9,723 bases of DNA. It comes from an uncultured Prevotellaceae bacterium. GTDB taxonomy: Bacteria; Bacteroidota; Bacteroidia; Bacteroidales; Bacteroidaceae. Positions 6,621 through 9,723 of this stretch are shown here, one piece after another. A model generated the notes under the pieces. The model did not search any database, was not told where the DNA came from, and saw only the letters and a list, made by a program, of their open reading frames with translations. Location: the NCBI GenBank assembly GCA_947306845.1, contig CAMZHP010000101.1:1-9723 (forward strand). The letters run 5' to 3'. The translations under genes were made by a program, and so were the position numbers. Position 1 is the stretch's first letter; every line of letters starts with the position of its first letter.

Positions 6621-7081
6621 TTCCAAAAATACGGGGTCACATCAGTGAAGTCATCGCCAGAGGCGCGCTTGTACAATCTTTGGTTCGTGGTGCGGTCCTT
6701 GAGACAACCAAGATGAGCGATGTAGGGTCCCACCTTGATATAGTCAAAATCTGTCTTCCTCACATTCGAGGGCACCCTTTGCCTTCCGCTATACCATGCC
6801 ACCTTTGTCTGTGAGTGCTCACGGTGGATGTATCGTGCCAGCGTGTTGACATACGACGGTTCTGCGTCGCCACCCATGAACGCGATGCAGGTGATGTCGC
6901 TGCCATATTGGTTGAGCAGCATGTCAATGACCATGGGAGTGAGCGGAGTGCCAATGTTTTCCCACAAGTACTTGCTGTGACAGCCCGGGCAGTGGCACGG
7001 ACAGTTGGAGATATTGATGGCAAGTGTCACTTCATCGGGAATCTCCTGAAATACCACAGATGTATTGACGTATTTGAGCAT
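6617..7081 (-). CDS. nrdG: anaerobic ribonucleoside-triphosphate reductase activating protein (radical SAM)
   Basis: NrdG uses a 4Fe-4S cluster and S-adenosylmethionine to place the glycyl radical on NrdD. The 154-residue length equals that of the E. coli protein. The radical-SAM cysteines are C27, C31 and C34 in CPCHCPGCHSKYLW, the NrdG-type CxxxCxxC with the downstream W; an extra cysteine, C29, sits inside the motif. GGDAEP (70-75) corresponds to the SAM-binding GGEP-like segment, and KVGPY (116-120) with TNQRLY (132-137) match the C-terminal family pattern. It begins 36 bases after the nrdD stop and overlaps the next gene by four bases, so the three genes look like one operon. The start is an ATG without an obvious strong Shine-Dalgarno. 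Confidence 0.96.
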   Translation of the reverse strand: MLKYVNTSVVFQEIPDEVTLAINISNCPCHCPGCHSKYLWENIGTPLTPMVIDMLLNQYGSDITCIAFMGGDAEPSYVNTLARYIHREHSQTKVAWYSGRQRVPSNVRKTDFDYIKVGPYIAHLGCLKDRTTNQRLYKRASGDDFTDVTPYFWK

Positions 7082-7117
7082 GGTAAGGCTGGTGATATTT
7101 TTTTAAGCTGAATGAAA

Positions 7118-9211
7118 TTACATTTTCTCTTGTCCTGCATAGAAACGTCTGTGGGCTTCCTCCTGGCGCGGCTGTGAAAAATTGCTCACACGCTTCAGGT
7201 AGCCTATGATGCGTGTCATGTAGTCTATGTTCTTTGAGTGACAGTGCGGGCACTCCTTGAGGTAGCGCTTGTCGATATGTCCGCAGTCGTTGCAGATGGT
7301 GTTGGGGATGTTGAACGTGAAGTAGTTGCACCCCTCCTTGGCTGCCACGCGGAGCAGTTGCCTGTATTGCTGCTGCGAGAGATGCTCCTCCAGGTTCATG
7401 TGAAGTGCTGAGCCACCTGTGAGATGCTCAATATAAGGAGCACCATGAAGTTTGAACTTGTCAATGATGTTCAGCGAGTCATCCTCTACGATGTAGAAAT
7501 AGCTGTTATAGCAGTCGCGGGGCACGAAATAGCCGTCCTCGCGGTCCCATTTGGCATGTTTCACGCCCACATTTTCTGCCGGGATCATCTCACAGTTGAA
7601 GAGCACATCCTTCGTGCGGTATTGCTTGTTGAATTTCTCGACCAATCCGAGCACCTCCTGCACAAAAGCGAGATAGTCGGGGTTGTTGTCTATCTTCAGG
7701 CCCATGAACTCAGCAGCCTCCACCAAGCCGTTGACGCCGATGGTGAGATACTGTCGTCCGATATTAATGTATCCTGCATCGAAGAGCGGCAGCATGCCAT
7801 GCTCCTTCAGGTCCTTCAGGTTCTCGTTGTATGCCAGCTGCACTTTGTGGCAGAGGTCGATAATCTGCGAGAGATACTCCTTGTAGTCGAGGCCATTGTT
7901 GACAGCATATTGGATGCAGCGGTTGAGGTTGATGGTGAGCACACTCTTCGAACCAGTGGACACGCCTCCGGCTCCGAGAGTATAGCTGAACCCGTTGTCC
8001 TGTATCTCATTGCGCAGACGGCAGCATGAGCTCAGGGAATCGGCGTTGTCGCTCATATAGGTGAAGAACGAGTGTCCCTCGGCATACATCTCTGCGGTAA
8101 AATCGCCCCATTCCTTGTCAATGACATCACCATCGGCAGTGAGCAAAGCCATGGTTTCCACGGGGAATGTGAGCACGGTCTTTGTCCGCTCTTTGTTGAA
8201 CCACTTCATAAAGCGTTTCTGTAGCCAAGAGAGGCCTTCCCAGTCAGGCTGCGATCCATCGGGGAAGTAGAAGTTGCCAAACAGGCTCTCAAAATAATAG
8301 CGGTCGTAATAGGCGATATTCCAGAAAACGGCCTGATAATTGCGAGCTCCCGTCGGCTGGTTGATGGAATAGACAATCTGCTCGAAGCAATCGGTGATCA
8401 TCTTGTCGATGGTGCGTTGCTTAACAGAAAGGTCAACGACACGGTCGGGCTCTTTCCAATAATCCTTGCCATACTCCATTCCTATGAAATAGTTGAGATA
8501 CATGAGGAATTCGGGAGTGGCACAGGCGCCGCTCAGCATGCTCGACACCATGAAGACCATGTTGACAAAGCCGCCGCAGAACGATTTGAGGTTGGTGGGT
8601 GCGGTGGAGTTGCCGCCGATGGACATGGTGCCACCGATCAGCCAGGGATACATGGTGATGGAGGCGCAATAGTTGGCCAGTGAGGTCTCATCATTCTTGT
8701 AAATGAAATGCTTGGTCAGCTTGTCGATATACTCATCGGCCAGTTCCTTTCCATACATTTTTTTTATACGGTCGGTGAGCAGTCGGCGGTTGAGCCTGAT
8801 AAAGCTTGCCTTGGGCAACTCACCAATCAATGTTGCAATATTTTTGTGCTCCACATTGGCATTGGCATCATATTTCGAACCGGTAGCGGCGTTGGCTGCA
8901 TCCACATAGTCTGCCAAAAATTTCAACCGCTCCATGGTTTCCCTATCCTCTGTATGCTTCTGCCTGTAGAGCATAAACGACTTGGCCACCTTGTAGTGTC
9001 CCTCTCGCATCAAAGCCTCCTCAACCTCGTTTTGGATATCCTCGACCGTGATATTGTCGGTGATATTCAAATGGCTGATTATCTTTGAGATAGAACCCAA
9101 ATCAGCAGATTCTCCAACAGACTGGAAGGCCTTGATAATGGCCGTCATGATCTTGTCGAGCGAGAAGCGGTCGCGCTTGCCGTCACGCTTCAGAATTGTA
9201 TAATCCCTCAT
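7118..9211 (-). CDS. nrdD: anaerobic ribonucleoside-triphosphate reductase, class III
   Basis: NrdD reduces ribonucleoside triphosphates to deoxynucleotides without oxygen, using a glycyl radical. From the ATG at 9211 the protein has 697 residues. It opens with an ATP-cone allosteric domain (about 1-90, starting MRDYTILKRDGKRDRFSLDK). The barrel includes SFCGGFVN and the SSCCRLRNE segment, whose C396 or C397 is the likely thiyl radical cysteine. A zinc site near the end has C640, C643, C654 and C657, and RIIGYL carries the radical glycine G670 (codon GGC at 7204-7202). The frame is open upstream to a TTG at 9256, but those 15 residues do not resemble the family N-terminus, and the ATG places the ATP-cone correctly. 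nrdG follows after 36 bases. The presence of the ATP-cone implies dATP feedback control. An intact, ordinary enzyme for an anaerobe. Confidence 0.97.
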   Translation of the reverse strand: MRDYTILKRDGKRDRFSLDKIMTAIIKAFQSVGESADLGSISKIISHLNITDNITVEDIQNEVEEALMREGHYKVAKSFMLYRQKHTEDRETMERLKFLADYVDAANAATGSKYDANANVEHKNIATLIGELPKASFIRLNRRLLTDRIKKMYGKELADEYIDKLTKHFIYKNDETSLANYCASITMYPWLIGGTMSIGGNSTAPTNLKSFCGGFVNMVFMVSSMLSGACATPEFLMYLNYFIGMEYGKDYWKEPDRVVDLSVKQRTIDKMITDCFEQIVYSINQPTGARNYQAVFWNIAYYDRYYFESLFGNFYFPDGSQPDWEGLSWLQKRFMKWFNKERTKTVLTFPVETMALLTADGDVIDKEWGDFTAEMYAEGHSFFTYMSDNADSLSSCCRLRNEIQDNGFSYTLGAGGVSTGSKSVLTINLNRCIQYAVNNGLDYKEYLSQIIDLCHKVQLAYNENLKDLKEHGMLPLFDAGYINIGRQYLTIGVNGLVEAAEFMGLKIDNNPDYLAFVQEVLGLVEKFNKQYRTKDVLFNCEMIPAENVGVKHAKWDREDGYFVPRDCYNSYFYIVEDDSLNIIDKFKLHGAPYIEHLTGGSALHMNLEEHLSQQQYRQLLRVAAKEGCNYFTFNIPNTICNDCGHIDKRYLKECPHCHSKNIDYMTRIIGYLKRVSNFSQPRQEEAHRRFYAGQEKM

Positions 9212-9239
9212 TGTCGTAGTTATAGGTTTTGGAAAACAT
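9183..9239 (-). other. short leader reading frame overlapping the nrdD start
   Basis: An ATG at 9239, preceded by GAGAGGAA at close Shine-Dalgarno distance, opens an 18-codon frame (MFSKTYNYDNEGLYNSEA) that ends with TGA at 9185-9183, 26 bases inside nrdD and in a different frame. The nrdD ATG itself has no comparable ribosome binding site. Whether ribosomes use this frame is unknown; it could be chance. Confidence 0.3.
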
Positions 9240-9257
9240 TTCCTCTCAAATTTCAAA

Positions 9258-9284
9258 AAAAGTTTCCCGTTTTGGTCAACTTTT
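9258..9284 (-). other. AT-rich hairpin in the nrdD leader
   Basis: On the minus strand AAAAGTT (9284-9278) pairs with AACTTTT (9264-9258) around a 13-base loop, and the T-run continues three more bases. The shape resembles a weak attenuator between the promoter and the nrdD start, but the stem has a single G-C pair. Confidence 0.3.
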
Positions 9285-9334
9285 AAAAAAATTCTTCTTC
9301 GTAAGTTGCAGAAATAGATTTTTTATTTCGCTTA

Positions 9335-9342
9335 CAAAGTTA
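9335..9342 (-). promoter_or_regulatory. -7 promoter element for the nrdD operon
   Basis: Read on the minus strand the site is TAACTTTG, an exact consensus match and identical to the element upstream of the phospholipase D gene. No TTTG box is found at the normal distance upstream. A start near 9330 would leave a leader of about 120 bases containing the hairpin and the short reading frame. I see no NrdR-box-like palindrome. Confidence 0.5.
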
Positions 9343-9561
9343 ATATAATTATCCGTTACGTTATTCCTTTTTGATGAGGAAAAAGCATTTCTTTAAGGTA
9401 TTTTAATGATTTTTTGTTTACAAAACTCTCAGCAAAAATTGAGTGTTCCAAGTATACTTATTGGCTATTAATCCTTTACGCATTTTTACAGCCGTTCTTC
9501 AGGGCAATCCACAAAATCATCATCCATGGCATAGACGGATGGTAGTAGTTGAAGGTTGAGA
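9343..9561. other. AT-rich intergenic stretch upstream of the nrdD promoter
   Basis: No gene is supported here. Two overlapping minus-strand frames of 13 and 15 codons occur around 9480-9530 (one reads MMILWIALKNGCKNA), neither with a ribosome binding site. GTTGA strings at 9548 and 9555 lead into the hairpin that follows. Confidence 0.5.
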
Positions 9562-9582
9562 AAGTTGAGCAAAGCTCAACTT
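9562..9582. repeat. perfect 9-base inverted repeat with AAA loop
   Basis: AAGTTGAGC (9562-9570), loop AAA, and GCTCAACTT (9574-9582) form an uninterrupted stem. Two more GTTGA strings lie just to the left (9548, 9555), so the hairpin is embedded in a short run of related repeats. Neither strand has a T-run after it, so it is not a standard terminator; a protein-binding palindrome or an intergenic repeat is possible. Confidence 0.7.
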
Positions 9583-9593
9583 GAATAAAAGAA

Positions 9594-9650
9594 TTAAGCC
9601 TGACATTCTGTTGCCCCTTCACAACTCGGGCTGCAGAACATCAGGCTTAA
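9594..9650 (-). terminator. long hairpin, probable terminator of a minus-strand gene to the right
   Basis: A perfect 10-base outer stem (TTAAGCCTGA 9594-9603 with TCAGGCTTAA 9641-9650) encloses a 5-base stem (TTCTG 9606-9610 with CAGAA 9634-9638) and an inner GCCC/GGGC stem (9613-9616, 9628-9631). On the minus strand the stem is followed by TTCTTTTATT, and it lies 8 bases beyond a stop codon at 9659, which fits a terminator. The plus strand also has six T at 9655-9660, so it could act in both directions. The multi-part stem is longer than a simple terminator needs. Confidence 0.6.
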
Positions 9651-9658
9651 CACCTTTT

Positions 9659-9723
9659 TTATAGTATTTGGGGATTGTCCAGATGATTTAGGAATCTCCA
9701 GATTTTATCTAATCCCCCAGACG
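9659..9723 (-). CDS. possible C-terminal end of a minus-strand gene entering from the right
   Basis: From the right edge one minus-strand frame is open for 20 codons and ends LDKIWRFLNHLDNPQIL with a TAA at 9661-9659. The other two minus-strand frames stop early. The composition looks protein-like, and the long hairpin immediately after the stop supports a gene end. It is too short to identify; a transposase tail is one guess with no firm support. Confidence 0.35.
   Translation of the reverse strand, partial: SGGLDKIWRFLNHLDNPQIL

Noticed and set aside
7424..8029. 201-codon plus-strand open frame opposite nrdD
   Set aside because: Lies wholly inside the nrdD gene, whose catalytic and zinc motifs are intact on the minus strand.
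9212..9256. Extending nrdD upstream to TTG at 9256
   Set aside because: The added 15 residues do not resemble an ATP-cone N-terminus, and the ATG at 9211 gives the expected start.

Overview
The window looks like a chromosomal segment from an anaerobic member of the Bacteroidota, most likely Prevotellaceae. The reasons are several copies of the Bacteroidota -7 promoter element (TAnnTTTG), two of them with a TTTG box 19-22 bases upstream, weak or A-rich ribosome binding sites, a Kdo (lipopolysaccharide core) module, and an oxygen-sensitive class III ribonucleotide reductase. The genus is an inference from style, not from a marker gene.

Layout, left to right. (1) Positions 1-1435, minus strand: an almost complete sugar isomerase of the L-fucose isomerase-like (COG2407) type, cut by the left edge a few residues before its end. 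(2) Positions 1436-2647: an AT-rich, low-GC stretch holding clustered CACGAA repeats, an 8-base tandem repeat and one small plus-strand gene for a membrane protein with two zinc ribbons and a TM2-like domain, followed by about 350 bases with no convincing gene. (3) Positions 2648-4551: a promoter, then kdsA and kdsD, two successive parts of the route from ribulose-5-phosphate to Kdo-8-phosphate. KdsD makes arabinose-5-phosphate and KdsA condenses it with phosphoenolpyruvate. (4) Positions 4576-5986: a well-formed promoter, a 22-base direct repeat in the leader, and a cardiolipin synthase-like phospholipase D protein with a signal peptide. (5) Positions 6030-9211, minus strand: an operon nrdD-nrdG-luxR. 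NrdD is the glycyl radical reductase, NrdG its radical-SAM activase, and the third gene, joined to nrdG by an ATGA overlap, encodes a LuxR-type DNA-binding protein with a degenerate receiver domain. (6) Positions 9212-9723: the nrdD leader and promoter, short hairpins, a long terminator-like hairpin, and probably the last codons of another minus-strand gene entering from the right.

The known enzymes are ordinary housekeeping or envelope functions. The parts most worth a second look are the regulator translationally coupled to nrdG, the nrdD leader (an overlapping short reading frame with a good Shine-Dalgarno, plus an AT-rich hairpin), the exported phospholipase D protein, the zinc-ribbon/TM2 protein in its AT-rich island, and the non-coding repeats. 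I saw no CRISPR array, tRNA, rRNA or complete insertion sequence, and no clear sign of a new defence or biosynthetic system.
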